Shown in pieces: positions 47,900 through 57,500 of a stretch of DNA of 64,000 nucleotides; positions within the stretch are counted from its first letter, which is position 1; each line of letters begins with the position of its first letter. The position numbers and the translations under genes were made by a program. The notes under the pieces are model-generated. The model did no database searches. It saw nothing but the letters and a program-made list of their open reading frames with translations, and was not told where the DNA came from. The stretch comes from Sipunculus nudus. Its lineage: Eukaryota; Annelida; Sipuncula; Golfingiida; Sipunculidae. The stretch lies in contig CM049307.1 in the NCBI GenBank assembly GCA_026874595.1, positions 53,732,370 to 53,796,369 on the forward strand, read 5' to 3'.

Positions 47900-50800
47900 G
47901 GTATTGTTATCTGTGACAATGAGTCTGCAAAAACAGCACAAACTAAGCAGGCACAAATCGAATCCCCTGTCAATCAATCATCATATATATTTAACACAAT
48001 AAAAGCAAAGGGTTTATCCTGATATCACTGATGATGTCAGTCCCATCTGACATCACACGCTTCCAGCTGGTTTTTCCAACCTGCCTTTCTGCCTTTCCCT
48101 GTAGTCTTGCCTGGAGAGCATACAACATGAGTAGTCAATACGGAGGGTTACTCATTCTATGTTTAACTGCTACCAATGGCAAATACCCATTGATATCTGG
48201 GTGCAGTTGTGTGGTACAAACTTTGCAAAGGAGTTTTAAGTGCAGAGAATGGTTCAATTCACTGAATGGGATGTGGATCTCTGACAGTTTTAGCTTGCAG
48301 TTACACATCTGGAGCTTCTTACCATTACACAACCCCAATGCACAATCTTAAACACACATAAACTCCACTGTCACTGGCCCTGATGTTATCTTGTCAATCA
48401 TAGGAAATTTATAGCATATTTTATGAAAAAGGAGCAGGCACAACCCTAAAAAAATTCTTCCTTGAAGTTATAAAATCTACCAACACCAGACAGTATTTCA
48501 TCACCAACAGGCAGTCTAAAATGGGGAAAAAGCTCTAATACTGTGCAAGCTATATTTCAGTGTTTTCTTATTACTTATACAGGAACTGTTTTTATTATAA
48601 AGCCCTGCCATGGTAACTTTTTATTGCATGGTCATTGATTATTGTGTGTGTTATCATGTAGTTTTTAGTTTATCAAAGCTGAAAAAAAACATGATCATGC
48701 AAATACTATTTATATGGTCTTACAGAAAGTTCAGCAAAATTTAAGTAATCCCAATTATATTTATAATCACAGATATCATAGGGAAGGGTTGGGTTCATAA
48801 TCTGATATCACCAAAGGTACAAGCCTAGTCCCACATTTCTCTTTGCCTTGTCTTTCTTTCAAGCCTGTTCACCAATATAGCTTTTCAAAACCCCCTGGGG
48901 AGTATATAACCAAATAGCCATAGTAGGTACAAGGTGGTTATTTGTTCTATACTTGCCTGTGCCCATGGCCAGTAAAAAATAACTTCTGGGTAGTGAGGGT
49001 GCAGTTATAGGGTTAAGTAATTTGAAAGGAGTCTAACTGAGGAAGGCAGTCCAATGAGAATTTGAACTTACACCCTCGCAACCTCAACCCTTGTACCATA
49101 AATATTATCCCATCATGCTCCATAAGATATCTGAAATCATAATCACTTACTTCTATCAAGTACTATTCTGACCCAGACTAAACCTTCACCTTCAGACCTT
49201 TGACCACTGTTGTGTCTCGCCAAATGGACATGCAATGATTTATACTAGCAATGTGGTAGACTTATCACAAACACTTACCTGCAAGTGGTGGTCCAATAAG
49301 ATTGGCAATCCCTTGGGTGAGCATCAAGATACCAAAGGCATTGGTCAACTTGTCCATCCCAACCAACTCAACCAAAATTATGGTCGTTAATGCATAATTT
49401 CCACTTATCAGGAAACCAAAGGCCCCTGCATACAGGCTAAAAGTTAACTGGTTATAGCAAAGTGGAACAAGGGCAGTAGATATCCCAGCCGCAGAGGTCA
49501 AGAGGTTATACAGCTGTACGCTACTGACACGTGGATGGTCTCCAATATAGCCAATTAAAATCTGGGCCAGCGTGTTCACGATACCTAGTATTGAGATTAA
49601 GAAAGACGCCTGCTTTTCCGGCATTCCTTTATCCACTGCTTTATCTGGAACGTACAAGTATGGCACATCATACCACATGTACAAGAGCATGTTTGCGATA
49701 CAAAAATACAAAAAAAGAACATCCTTCATAATGGAAAAGTCCATCATTTTCTTCATTATGTGTTTGATTTCTCCAGGAATTTCCATACATCTGTCCTGCA
49801 AGTCACTCTCACTGCTTGAAGCACTGTGAACAAATATATTTGGACAGCTCGATGCCTTGTTATGCAGACTGTGCCCCATCCTAATTAAACTCCCACGATA
49901 AAAGATGTCCTTCCTCGACAATGGCATTTGTTCTACTGGAAGCTGGGATCTTAAACCAGGTTTCAATTTTGTTCGCTGTCTCCACAGGTCTTTCTTGGGC
50001 TTTTCTACAACTGAAGTGCTCGAGATTAAATTTCGCCCAGAATCATCAACAAACTCCTGGGTTTTATTTCTAACTGGCAAAGATGATTCTTCCGAGGAAA
50101 GTCCAGGTATATCACCAACGCTTCTTCTCAGTTGTTGTAGCATTTCCTGGTCAGCCAATATATCTTGTATGGTAGGACTATTGGGGAAGATGTCAGGAAT
50201 CATATGATTTAGCTCATCTTTAAGGTATGTTGGCATATCTGTCAGAGAATGAGATACTGGCTCAGACAAGATATTATACAACTTCTCTCTTGTTTCGACA
50301 TCAATATCTGTTTTAGGGCTGTTACCCACAGCTTTGCTGTATTCGTGGAAACTGAGGCGTGAGCTGTGACGTGAAAACTTTTCCAAGGACCTGAGATATT
50401 TCTTTCTTTTCTTTTCCCTTTTTGTTATTAATGGCCGAAAGAGTGCTCCACACACTACAATGTTAAGCATTATTCCGCCAACAATCAACATGGCACCTTT
50501 CCATGTGTACCTGGCGATGAGGAACTCCGTTAAAGGTGCTATGATGAAGGTGCCTACTCCTGAACCTGACACAGCAATACCTGTAGCAAAAGCTCGTTTT
50601 TTCTCGAAATAAAAGGCCACCACCACGACAGCAGGCATATACACAAGTGACAGCCCAAAACCAGCGATAAGGCCAAATGTGATGCATAGTATGTTGATGC
50701 TTGGTGCGAACACACTAAGGATGCATCCAACAGCAGCGATAAACCCTCCTGCCATAGTAGTTCTTCTGCAGCCATACTTGTTGGTTATTGCGCTTGCTAC

Positions 50801-51088
50801 TGGCCCCATAAATAATGGCACTGACACAAATAGAGAACCTACCCATGATGTTTTACCTTTGGTTTCACGAAAATAATCCAGCATCTCCATGTAAAACACA
50901 CCGATCGAGAATGCACACCCGTCAGCAATTAAATGAACCACAAACGACCCGAGCACAACCATCCACCCCCAGCCTCCATCAGGTGGTGGGCTGAGGGAAT
51001 ATTGTGACGAGGTATCACTTGAGCTTGAAGATGGTGTGCTGCTGTTACTGAAGTTCCTATTTCGGGAGTTTTCCGGAGTGTCCCGCAT
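26139..51088 (-). CDS. SLC16-family monocarboxylate-transporter-like protein
   Basis: Two coding exons, 49279-51088 and 26139-26374, joined in phase 1, give a complete 681-residue protein. It is a 12-span major-facilitator protein of the SLC16 family, expected in the plasma membrane. Known members move lactate/pyruvate, aromatic amino acids, thyroid hormone or creatine; the substrate here cannot be read. Evidence: the SLC16 signature DGGWGW at 37-42 opening span 1; YFEKKRAFATGIAVSGSGVG at 160-179 (span 5 signature); GYIGD at 513-517; VELVGMDKLTNAFGI at 573-587; GPPLAGWLSDV at 599-609. The spans form 6+6 around a long hydrophilic loop (about 219-450), usual for the family but longer than in mammalian MCT1. 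A Ser-rich cytoplasmic N-terminus (13-33) and a polar C-terminal tail flank the core. The start at 51088 is the first in-frame ATG, with A at -3, and directly precedes the expected N-terminus. Confidence 0.93.
26519..26760 (+). repeat. CCATGGG repeat, copy 2
   Basis: Begins GACCCATGGGTCACGGCGCTCAG, nearly the same as 19549; the rest is diverged and AT-rich. End uncertain. Confidence 0.5.
27117..27420 (+). repeat. CCATGGG repeat, copy 3
   Basis: Begins GACCCATGGGTCAC and continues with AGCAAATGCAAAATATG and GAGAAGCTAAG, blocks also present after 19549. It ends near an ACAGATAGACAGGCAAGTGG tail. Confidence 0.6.
28257..28945 (+). repeat. Dispersed repeat, copy 2 (other copy 21955-22297)
   Basis: Longer than the other copy: after the shared 5' 270 bases it runs on through TAATATCTCAAAGGAACGAAG to a GGACGGCCGGCCGGACAAAG tail and TCAGCTGTGCTAAAAA. 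The first copy appears to lack the middle part. Confidence 0.75.
29166..29410 (+). mobile_element. hAT-like MITE, copy 1
   Basis: Ends CAGGGCTCGACATTAA and, inverted, CAGGACTCAACATTAA. The interior repeats the word ACTTGCCC / GGGCAAGT near both ends. Three more full copies lie within 18 kb (37457, 40813, 47097) and a fragment at about 40615-40680. No transposase. The hAT assignment rests on the CAG-type ends; inference. Confidence 0.75.
30852..31899. mobile_element. Foldback element with TGTCAAGG ends
   Basis: TGTCAAGGCCNAGAT at the left end is inverted at the right end (about 31885-31899). The arms (30852-30985 and 31690-31899) repeat words such as CCAGACCAGATCC, AATCCTGATTAGGATT and GGATTTGG in both orientations. 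The centre is a GC-richer segment containing a separate repeat (30988-31262). No coding frame. Confidence 0.65.
30988..31262 (+). repeat. Hairpin-headed repeat, copy 1 (other copy 53939-54239)
   Basis: Colinear with 53939-54239: both begin CTCCC-AGGCAGC, share GTGCGTATGATGTGAC, CAGCCAACCAGATGCCA, CTTCAAGCGCC and TTTAATTGCTCCCTCT, and end CTCGCATCATC. The head folds: GGCAGCG...AAAT pairs with ATTTT...CGCTGCC (30997-31046) around an inner GCTTC-TAAA-GAAGC stem. Higher GC than its surroundings; function unknown. Confidence 0.8.
33105..33235 (+). repeat. Head segment of the satellite-bearing element
   Basis: Nearly identical to 40156-40264, including AATCAGAGTGG-ACGGGTGAAG and AATAGAGTGAGGTGTGTT. 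At the second site this head is followed at once by a satellite unit; here about 670 bp of other sequence intervenes. Confidence 0.8.
33750..33905 (+). repeat. GTGCGAC-type repeat fragment
   Basis: Contains GGGTGCGACCTATATAATGG, GGGTGCGACTTGTAATAAGG and GGATGCGACTTCTGC in tandem, ending ACTTTTACGGTA. Such GTGCG-CTTATA blocks are typical of pogo/Tigger-derived MITE ends; the family call is inference. Confidence 0.4.
33908..36030 (+). repeat. Satellite, ~140-bp units each with GGTGGCGCCACC palindrome
   Basis: The palindrome or a near variant sits at 33940, 34078, 34207, about 34358, 35498, 35646, 35775 and 35923. Spacing alternates near 129 and 148 bp, so the true unit is a dimer of about 277 bp. 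Each dimer also holds GGATGTCTGCAG, GTCAAACCACTCC, GAGTGATTTTATCCCAC and GGACGCTGTGCAAAAATGG. The array is split by an insertion at 34381-35384. A single unit with the same head occurs at 40265-40430. Confidence 0.85.
34381..35384. mobile_element. 1-kb hAT-like element inserted in the satellite
   Basis: TAGAGCC...TTTTTTC.GTTTTA is inverted at the two ends (34383 on and up to 35384). The satellite resumes exactly where it broke off, with an imperfect 8-base duplication (TTGCATAT / TATCATAT), fitting hAT insertion. The inside carries an 84-codon frame (34868-35122) with no motif I recognise. Confidence 0.6.
37457..37864 (+). mobile_element. hAT-like MITE, copy 2
   Basis: Starts CAGGGTTTGACATTAACAG and ends GTTAATTTCATGCCCTG. 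Contains CACTTGCCC and CTACTTGCCC; the middle is expanded compared with copy 1. Confidence 0.65.
40156..40440 (+). repeat. Second copy of satellite head plus one unit
   Basis: 40156-40264 matches 33105-33235 and 40276-40425 matches one satellite unit, including GGTTGCGCCACC at 40305 and GAGTGATTTTATCC. It shows that head and unit belong to one mobile sequence and that the array expanded only at the other site. Confidence 0.8.
40813..41191 (+). mobile_element. hAT-like MITE, copy 3
   Basis: Starts CAGGGCTCATTATTAACTTG and ends TTTAATGTGGAGCCCTG. Interior blocks TTTTTACTAGCCCTA and CCCACTTGCCAAGTTGGG correspond to copies 1 and 4. Confidence 0.7.
46640..46915 (+). mobile_element. tRNA-derived SINE
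   Basis: A box-like TGGCCTAATGG and B box-like GGGTTCGTGTCC lie about 40 bases apart, followed by a conserved core GTATGCTCCCCAGGGAGC and an end AACCCCATACCTTTACC. The copy at 48785-49120 (opposite strand) shares the head and the TACTCCCCAGGGG core. Transcribed by RNA polymerase III in active families. Confidence 0.75.
47097..47368 (+). mobile_element. hAT-like MITE, copy 4
   Basis: Starts CAGGGCTTGACATTAACC and ends TAAATGTTGAGCCCTG. Very close to copy 1 through TTTTTCAGGCCTTTAG-TAAAGG and TTAGTTGCC. Confidence 0.8.
47869..47896. repeat. (CA)n microsatellite
   Basis: About 14 CA dinucleotides. Confidence 0.95.
48785..49120 (-). mobile_element. tRNA-derived SINE, second copy
   Basis: On the minus strand: GGAGCATGATGGGATAATA head, B box-like AAGTTCAAATTC, core ATATACTCCCCAGGGGG, end ACCCAACCCTTCCC. 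More diverged than the 46640 copy. It ends only about 160 bp from the transporter exon. Confidence 0.65.
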
Positions 51089-51253
51089 ATTAAATAGTTA
51101 CTAGAAAAAATCTCAGCTATGTATATTGTGAACAGAGAGCTAAGGAAAAGTTTAGTCATGGGTCTGCATAGATGGAGTATATCACGGTTAAGTGAGGGCA
51201 GGGTAGAGCTCCTAGTGTGGTCTGCCATGCAGTTGCTCCTCAAAGCAGAGAAT
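49279..51253 (-). CDS. Transporter exon with 5' UTR and residues 1-603
   Basis: The donor after 49279 is a consensus GTAAGT. The 5' border is inferred from a strong acceptor (TTTCATATTTTCAG) ending at 51254; a weaker acceptor (TTTTTTCTAG) ends at 51101. Coding starts at 51088. If the longer border is right, the leader contains an upstream ATG (51228) whose 99-codon frame overlaps the main start in another frame. The first, non-coding exon and the promoter lie further upstream and were not identified. Confidence 0.85.
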
Positions 51254-51565
51254 CTGAAAATATGAAAGAAAAGTTTTACAACCTGAGCATTAATATACCA
51301 TGATGAACCAATAACAAGTATACAAATTGTGAAATGGGCAATAAATGGTGAATTCAATTATACATATTACTAAGTATTTTGTTAAATTAAAACAGCCAGA
51401 CAGTGGACAGATCAAACATGAAGACACAAATAATTTGCCTCTATGCTTAACAATTGTTATACATCCAATACTGCACAATTTGCACAAAATATCAGAGATT
51501 ATTATACCAAATATTTCCCTGAGTATTATATGTCAAAGTTAGAATTATGATAACCTGTATATATA

Positions 51566-53209
51566 TGTTAGGATAGAGGCTGCAATCTGGTAGAATCAGG
51601 GTTTCTACTGGTAGAAACTACTATCAGAGCCTCCGCTGGTAGAAACCATAATCGTAATCTCTACCAGTAGAAACTCGTTCTGTTGGTAGAGACTCCAGTC
51701 ACAATTCCTATCAGTAGAAACTGTGATCAATCCAGGATCACTGATTAAGCATACCTACATCTACCAGATTGTAGTCTCTACCTTGACATAGATTGAAATC
51801 TCAAGTAGAAATTCTGATTCTGCTGGTAGAGACTCCAATCACAGTTCCTACCGGTAGAAACTGTGATCAATCCAAGATCTCCAATTAAGCATACTGTCAC
51901 ACCACACACGCAGCGGACATATATTCCCGAGTTCTTTCACACTGAAAAGTCCAAAATACCACTCGTTGTCTGAACTGAAGAACACGGTTTATTCCGGTCA
52001 CACCCATCAATTGGCCACCGTCGTCGTTGACTGGCTCCAATCTCACAATAACAACGTCTTCAACAAATACAAATCACGTATATCTTCTAACGCCCTGATC
52101 AGCTACAACTATCTATATTCTCTCCAGGACTAATACCGTCCTCGCGGAATTTATAACACACCCTGCTCGGTGTTCAACTAATCCGTCGTTGACATAAAAC
52201 GACCTGTCACCAGTTGACGGTAACTTCCAAATTCATTCACTTCTCTTCCTCGACCGGCCTTGACACCGCCCTATTTATACCTGGGTAACCAAAACTTCTA
52301 GAAGTCTCTAGAATAATCAAGTCGTTTCTTGTCAAGACTAGCACCTACGGGATTTTCTAGAATTTACCTATTGGAAATTTCACATTACCTGAATTCTCTA
52401 GAACCTTCTGTCATCTAATTATAATAAATCATGGTACAGTAAGTCCATTTACTTACATAATAAATAATATACTATTGAACAACCCACCAGTGTCGTCAGC
52501 ACGGATGTAAACAAACATGAGGACAACAACAGCTGACTACTTTACTAAATATTATTAACTCCGTCTCTCCAACTACACTTTATGATCTGAAACTCCAATT
52601 TAATATAAACTGTTAATGCACCGCATAAATTATATTTCCCCTAACTTATTGCATTATTTTATGAAATTCCATTTGCCATACACTAGGCGGCTTGCACATT
52701 TGTGTCACATACCTTTATCTAAACCTTTCAGATGTGGCATCTATCACAGAAAAAAAGCTAACACCTAATTTATGCCTTACCTGTGATATCTTTCTCACCT
52801 AGTAAGTAGCTTTGTTAGAAGGACAAACATCAAGGTTATTAATTTTATTTTGAAGGAGAAAAAAGTCACACGAAATAAAGTCACAATTTTAAGTATGAAG
52901 AAAAGTCTCATATTAAACTGTTTTTCTTCCCAAATCTGAGACATTTCTTCCTGTGACCTTTTTTTACAACCATAAAAACTTATTTCAGGATTGCAAAAAA
53001 AGAATTAGAGTTACTATCAGTAGAATTGAAGTTCCTATCAGAAGGATCGCAGTTTCTATTGGTAGGAACTGTTAATGGAGTGTCTACCAGTAGAATGAAG
53101 AGTTTTTACAGGTAGAGATTCCAATCATGGTTTCTACCAGCAGAGACTTTGATTGTAGTTTCTACCAGTACAAACTCTGATTCTACCAGATCTCAGTCTC
53201 TACCTTGAC

Positions 53210-53210
<1 letters not shown>
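51566..53210. mobile_element. Foldback element built from GGTAGAAACT words, interrupted by a solo LTR
   Basis: The left end (TGTTAGGATAGAGGCTGCAA) and the inverted right end (CGTCAAGGTAGAGACTGAGA) match, and the match goes on through ATCTGGTAGAATCAG. Both arms reiterate GGTAGAAACT, GGTAGAGACTCCAATCACA and their inversions. TATATA flanks both sides. Without the inserted LTR it would be about 830 bp. No coding capacity. It lies about 310 bp upstream of the transporter's coding exon border. Confidence 0.75.
51895..52707 (-). mobile_element. Solo LTR of an LTR retrotransposon (fossil)
   Basis: An 813-bp unit with TG...CA ends (TGTCACACC to TTTGTGTCA) between identical 5-bp duplications CATAC (51890-51894 and 52708-52712). 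Read on the minus strand it has a TATAAATA box near 52270 and an AATAAA near 51990 in the right order for U3-R-U5. No internal coding part remains, as after LTR-LTR recombination. It sits inside the foldback element and is therefore younger than it. Gypsy- or Copia-type cannot be decided. Confidence 0.75.

Positions 53211-53266
<56 letters not shown>
53211..53266. repeat. (TA)n tract shared by two foldback elements
   Basis: About 28 TA dinucleotides lying exactly between the right end of one foldback and the left end of the next. Confidence 0.95.
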
Positions 53267-53270
<4 letters not shown>

Positions 53271-53797
53271 ACAATGTACATGGGAATCTAGTTCAGTTTA
53301 GAACTCAACTAGTTGAGATGGGAATACCCAAGTCAATGAGTTGAGACGGGAATTCCCATGTGAACCAGATCTTGTTGAGTTGGGAATGTTCCAAAGAACA
53401 CTGGTTGTCTTTTGGATTCCATTATTTCCATTATTTTTTTTGACAAAATTGTATGTACAAAACTAGTTCCTTTTCAGTGAAATTTAAACAACACATTTAT
53501 GATAAATACAGAACTGCTGAATTATCTGGATATTCTACAGTAAATTGGTGTATTTCACACGTTAATCAGATATCTCAATGTCAACCAGTGTACACTGGGA
53601 TCCATATTCCAAACTCAACCAGTTGAGATTGGAATAACAGTGACTATTCCAATGTCAACTGTTGAGATGAGAATTCCCATGCAAACTGGAAGTTGACCAG
53701 TTTACACTGAAATGCCCATCTAAACTAGTAGACTTGGGTATTCAAAACTCAACTAGCTGAGTTCAAACTGAACTGGATTCCCATGTTCACGGTGACA
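53267..53797. mobile_element. 531-bp foldback element with AACTCAACTAGTTGAG words
   Basis: TGTCACAATGTACATGGGAA at the left end and TGTCACCGTGAACATGGGAA inverted at the right end; the match runs about 50 bp at close to 85-90%. Both arms repeat AACTCAACTAGTTGAGAT and GGGAATTCCCATG, themselves near-palindromic. TA is on both flanks. No coding capacity. Confidence 0.8.
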
Positions 53798-53938
53798 TAC
53801 TGTGGTTACTCTTTTGTTTGCAAGGGTTGTAAATATGTGATTTTTGTGGAAATGAATTTATCACAAAAATAAAACCTATGATAAGAGGTCCCATCATTGA
53901 GGGCATGTCAAAGACAGAATATTTACACATATTATGAT

Positions 53939-54239
53939 ACGCTCCCAAGGCAGCTGAAATCTTGCGCTTCTGAAGAAGAAACTGATTTTCCCGCTGCCTG
54001 GTTTGACAGTTTATGATACACTTAGACACCAGGTGAGGGGTCGTTGTCTGCTGAAAAATGTGCGTATGATGTGACTAGCAGCCAACCAGATGCCATATCA
54101 CAAACAGTCAAACACTCAACAGGCATCTTGCTCTGCCAAAAACTACTCTTCAAGCGCCCCTTGATGACCATTTTATGGTTACACTTAGTAAAGTAGAGTC
54201 AAATTTTAATTGCTCCCTCTGGGTTCTCGCATCATCGAG
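53939..54239 (+). repeat. Hairpin-headed repeat, copy 2 (other copy 30988-31262)
   Basis: Retains the head stem GGCAGC...GCTGCC and the inner CTTC-TGAA-GAAG stem although single bases differ from copy 1, then the shared blocks listed there. It lies 140 bp beyond the foldback at 53267-53797, while copy 1 lies inside another foldback. Confidence 0.8.
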
Positions 54240-54264
54240 TGATTAACAATCCTTTAAAGAAGTG

Positions 54265-54555
54265 TGTCCTGTGAACTTGACCTTTGACCTCATGACCCAA
54301 AAATCAAAAGAGTTGTTTCATTACACGTGGGCTATATATGAGTCAAGTTTGAAATCCATATGTCAATCCAAGCTGGAGTTATCATCAGGAAACAAATTTG
54401 ATGGACATCCAGAAAGATGAACAATATTCAAGGCAAGTTCCTAAGGTTAGCATTTACAATTTGTGCCTTTCTAAATGACAGCTGGATAACCAAACAACCA
54501 ATGGACAAAGCGCCATTCCTATACCTTTCAGTCAGCTAAGCTAAAAACTTTTGAA
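54265..54555 (+). repeat. TGACCTTTGACC-type repeat with SINE-like tail
   Basis: Shares TTGACCTTTGACCTCATGACC, TCAAGTTTGAAATCCATATG and TCAATCCAAGCTGGAGTTAT with 12955-13500. It ends AAAGCGCCATTCCTATACC and AGCTAAGCTAAAAA, the same tail as at 22245-22297. Confidence 0.7.
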
Positions 54556-54559
54556 AGGA

Positions 54560-57500
54560 ATTGATACTTGTACTGTATATGTTGCAGAATGCTCCTCAGG
54601 CCAGTGGTGATGTCAATCTATGCAAAGATCAATATCAGCATGTAAATCAAGAACACTGCTCTGGTAAAAGTAGACCTGGAACTCAGACTGAGTTTTTCTT
54701 TGAAAAAATTATATTACTAGCTAATAAACCCAGTATACCGGCCTTTTAGCTGGGGTTGGGGATATGTATTAATTGAGAGGATTGTCGGGTCCTTTTTTAT
54801 TCAAGAATTGAAAGAAAATATAGATTTTCAGTGGTTTGGCAAGACTGTAGAATAACTCGCGTACCTCTCTGAGGCACACCACTTCCTAAACAGCAAAATT
54901 TTTCAAGTCCAGCTTCTTGTATCTTAATTTTGCCACTTGTTTTTATCTGCATCTTACTTCTCCATTACATGAATCCTAAACATCATATCGTCCATATTCA
55001 CTTATAACCTCGTCGAGACACTGCGTGAGTGATATTCCAATCGTTTCAGAATTTCATACACCGGTATGTTGACCTTGAAGACCAGGTCACTGGTAATGTT
55101 TACATTATTTTGTGAAACCAGAATGGGACGTGGGGGCACTCCGGTTTTCCAGATTTTTGACTGGTCAATATTTCTGGACGTTTCAAGTACAGATTAATGT
55201 GAGAAAGAGATTAATTCAACATAGCTTAACTTAATCTCTATTTTAATTGGAGTAGGAAGACATGAATGATGAATTAAATGCATGTTTTAAGGCGAGGAAA
55301 CTGTTCCTGATGAAAGAATCGGAAATATGCATTCTGGTAGCAGAAGTGGACCCAAAGGGAGTCCAGGGGGTTGGTCCCCCTTTTTCGTTGCAACTTTTCT
55401 TAATCATAAGAGACCAATTTAAGGCCTGGAATGTTTGCCCTCACCCCAATCGAAACCTTTTCCGGAAATGGAGACCTTGTTTTGTCTTTAATCCATCTGG
55501 GTTGGCCCCCTCCTTTTCGTAAAGCCAGCCAGAGTCATGTGTTTTTCACATTGACTGACCACACTGGTAGGTCAGAGCCTTTGTCAAATGTCAGCCCAAA
55601 CATGCATAAATCCGTCACTGAAAGCAAGGTTATTCAATTGCACATAAGGCCTTAAATCAGCTCAGTTCTGGGCTTGAGGATTATAAAAGATAATACGGTC
55701 TTTGCCGAAGGCAGTCCATTTGTTTTAGGTGATAGCCTCTGCTCAAATCAGAAAACACACAAAATCACTCAAAATGATGTGAAAATTAAAAATTATTTAT
55801 TTTAATATTGGCCATGTCACTGAGGGAACAATAACCTTTAAAATGAGGTCTAGCACAGTATCATACACAACGCTGTTTCAGAGAACATTGTCAACATAGG
55901 TGGACCAAATTCCTTTTATAAGTATTAGGTGATGGATAAATGAACTTGTTTATGTACAAATTAGTACAAGTTGTTAGTAAACATGGTGTATTTGTCCATG
56001 TTGAGTAACGGCCCAACATGTAACTGAGGGCGATAAATTGCATTTGTATAGAAGCTGAAAGGTCACTACTGGCAGTAACGAAACACTTTTAGCAAACTCT
56101 GGTTTGTCTGATCTGCCAGAAGACAATGTCCTGGATGAATGTGATTTGATTATTTTTATTATAAAAACATGGGCATAAACAAAACAACCTGCCTGTGTAT
56201 CCCAGGATCAGCATTTCCAGGCCTATTTTTATGATTGGTTCAAGGGATTATCTTTAGTTAACAGATCTATGTGATGATGTCAGATATTTGAATATAAGCC
56301 CCTTTAAATCTAATTTTAACCTGTGTCAAAGCTGTGTTTATTTTAGACTGCTGGTGTCATGAATGACATAAAAACATGCAACATTAAAATAAAAGTAAAA
56401 ACTTGGTAAGCATACTTGATCTCGGTTTATATCTGACATCAATGTTAACCACAACTTAATTCATAGTAGATTTTATTCATCTACCATGAATGACACTGAA
56501 TGAGTATCTTAAGTTTCTACATCTCTCACCTATCATAGTGCCATATCAGCTCTCTGACATAATGACCAGATTACTGGCTAACAGAGTGCCTTTACATCTA
56601 GGTCTGAGGAACACATTATAAGGCCCCATGAGGATGCAAATACTTTTTTCATTTTTTTCGCTTCATAGCCTACAGGTACACTGTTAGTGTCAATTGACAT
56701 AATCCAGACTAATTGTTAGCATTTTTAGTGTACTTTCAAGCAGCACCAAACATGAGCTAAAAAAGTCCCTTTTTAACTCAGCATATTGGTAAAGCCCGCC
56801 GCGTGTTTCTTGAATTACTGACTGCATGAATACCAGCATGGCTCGCATGGGTTACTCGGTGCAGCCAACTAGTACGCAATGCAGGAAACGATTCGTTACG
56901 ATAGAGAGTTTCAGTTAGGGTTAAGAGTTCACATATTTACTTGTATTGCTTCATCATTCGTAGGATAATGTTAACATTGTGGGCTGTTTACAATGATATG
57001 AATGCAACATGATGGAAGACCATTATGATGCATTCCTCAATATTGCTTTGATCATGACTCAAGTAGGCTTACCAGCCCAATAATCACTGCCTACTGAGTC
57101 GGGTTGTCACGGCTATCACCTATCAATGACCAGAAACAATGAATTTTTGGGTGCAGAAGGTATAGCCTTGTAACAAAGTTCTTGGTCAGGGGTCTTAGGG
57201 AAAGAGAAAGTTTAAACAGAGCCAGGATATAATTTCACAGATCTGCTGTCTCAAGCCTAAAGCCCTAACCTTTAACCAAACAGCCTACATCATCAACATC
57301 ATCAACAGCCTACTTGGATCAACAAACTGTTCTAAATGAACTGAATTTAAAATTTAGATTTTATGACAGTTTATATTATAAAATGCAGGCATGAGAAGAG
57401 GGTCAAGAAGATATACTTGACTTGGTGAGTTGTGCTGAAGCTTACATGTATAACACCATGACCTGCCTCACTGAACAGCTCTTGTGGTGATTTATGGGGT

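Larger units (their letters stand above)
26375..49278 (-). other. 22.9-kb transporter intron
   Basis: Bordered by GTAAGT (49278) and CAG (26375). It is filled with dispersed repeats listed separately; the stretches between them (about 27430-28250, 29415-30850, 31900-33100, 36100-37450, 37870-40150, 41200-46630, 47375-48780) show no gene. G/C-runs occur at 28113-28128, 32323-32337, 32718-32732 and 39956-39970. Open frames of 85-126 codons in it (for example 30268-30648 minus, 39000-39356 plus) lack motifs and splice context. Confidence 0.8.

Noticed and set aside
53211-53266. Centromeric or origin-like signal from the long TA tract
   Set aside because: Similar TA tracts occur at several places in the window; its position is explained by the flanking foldback elements.
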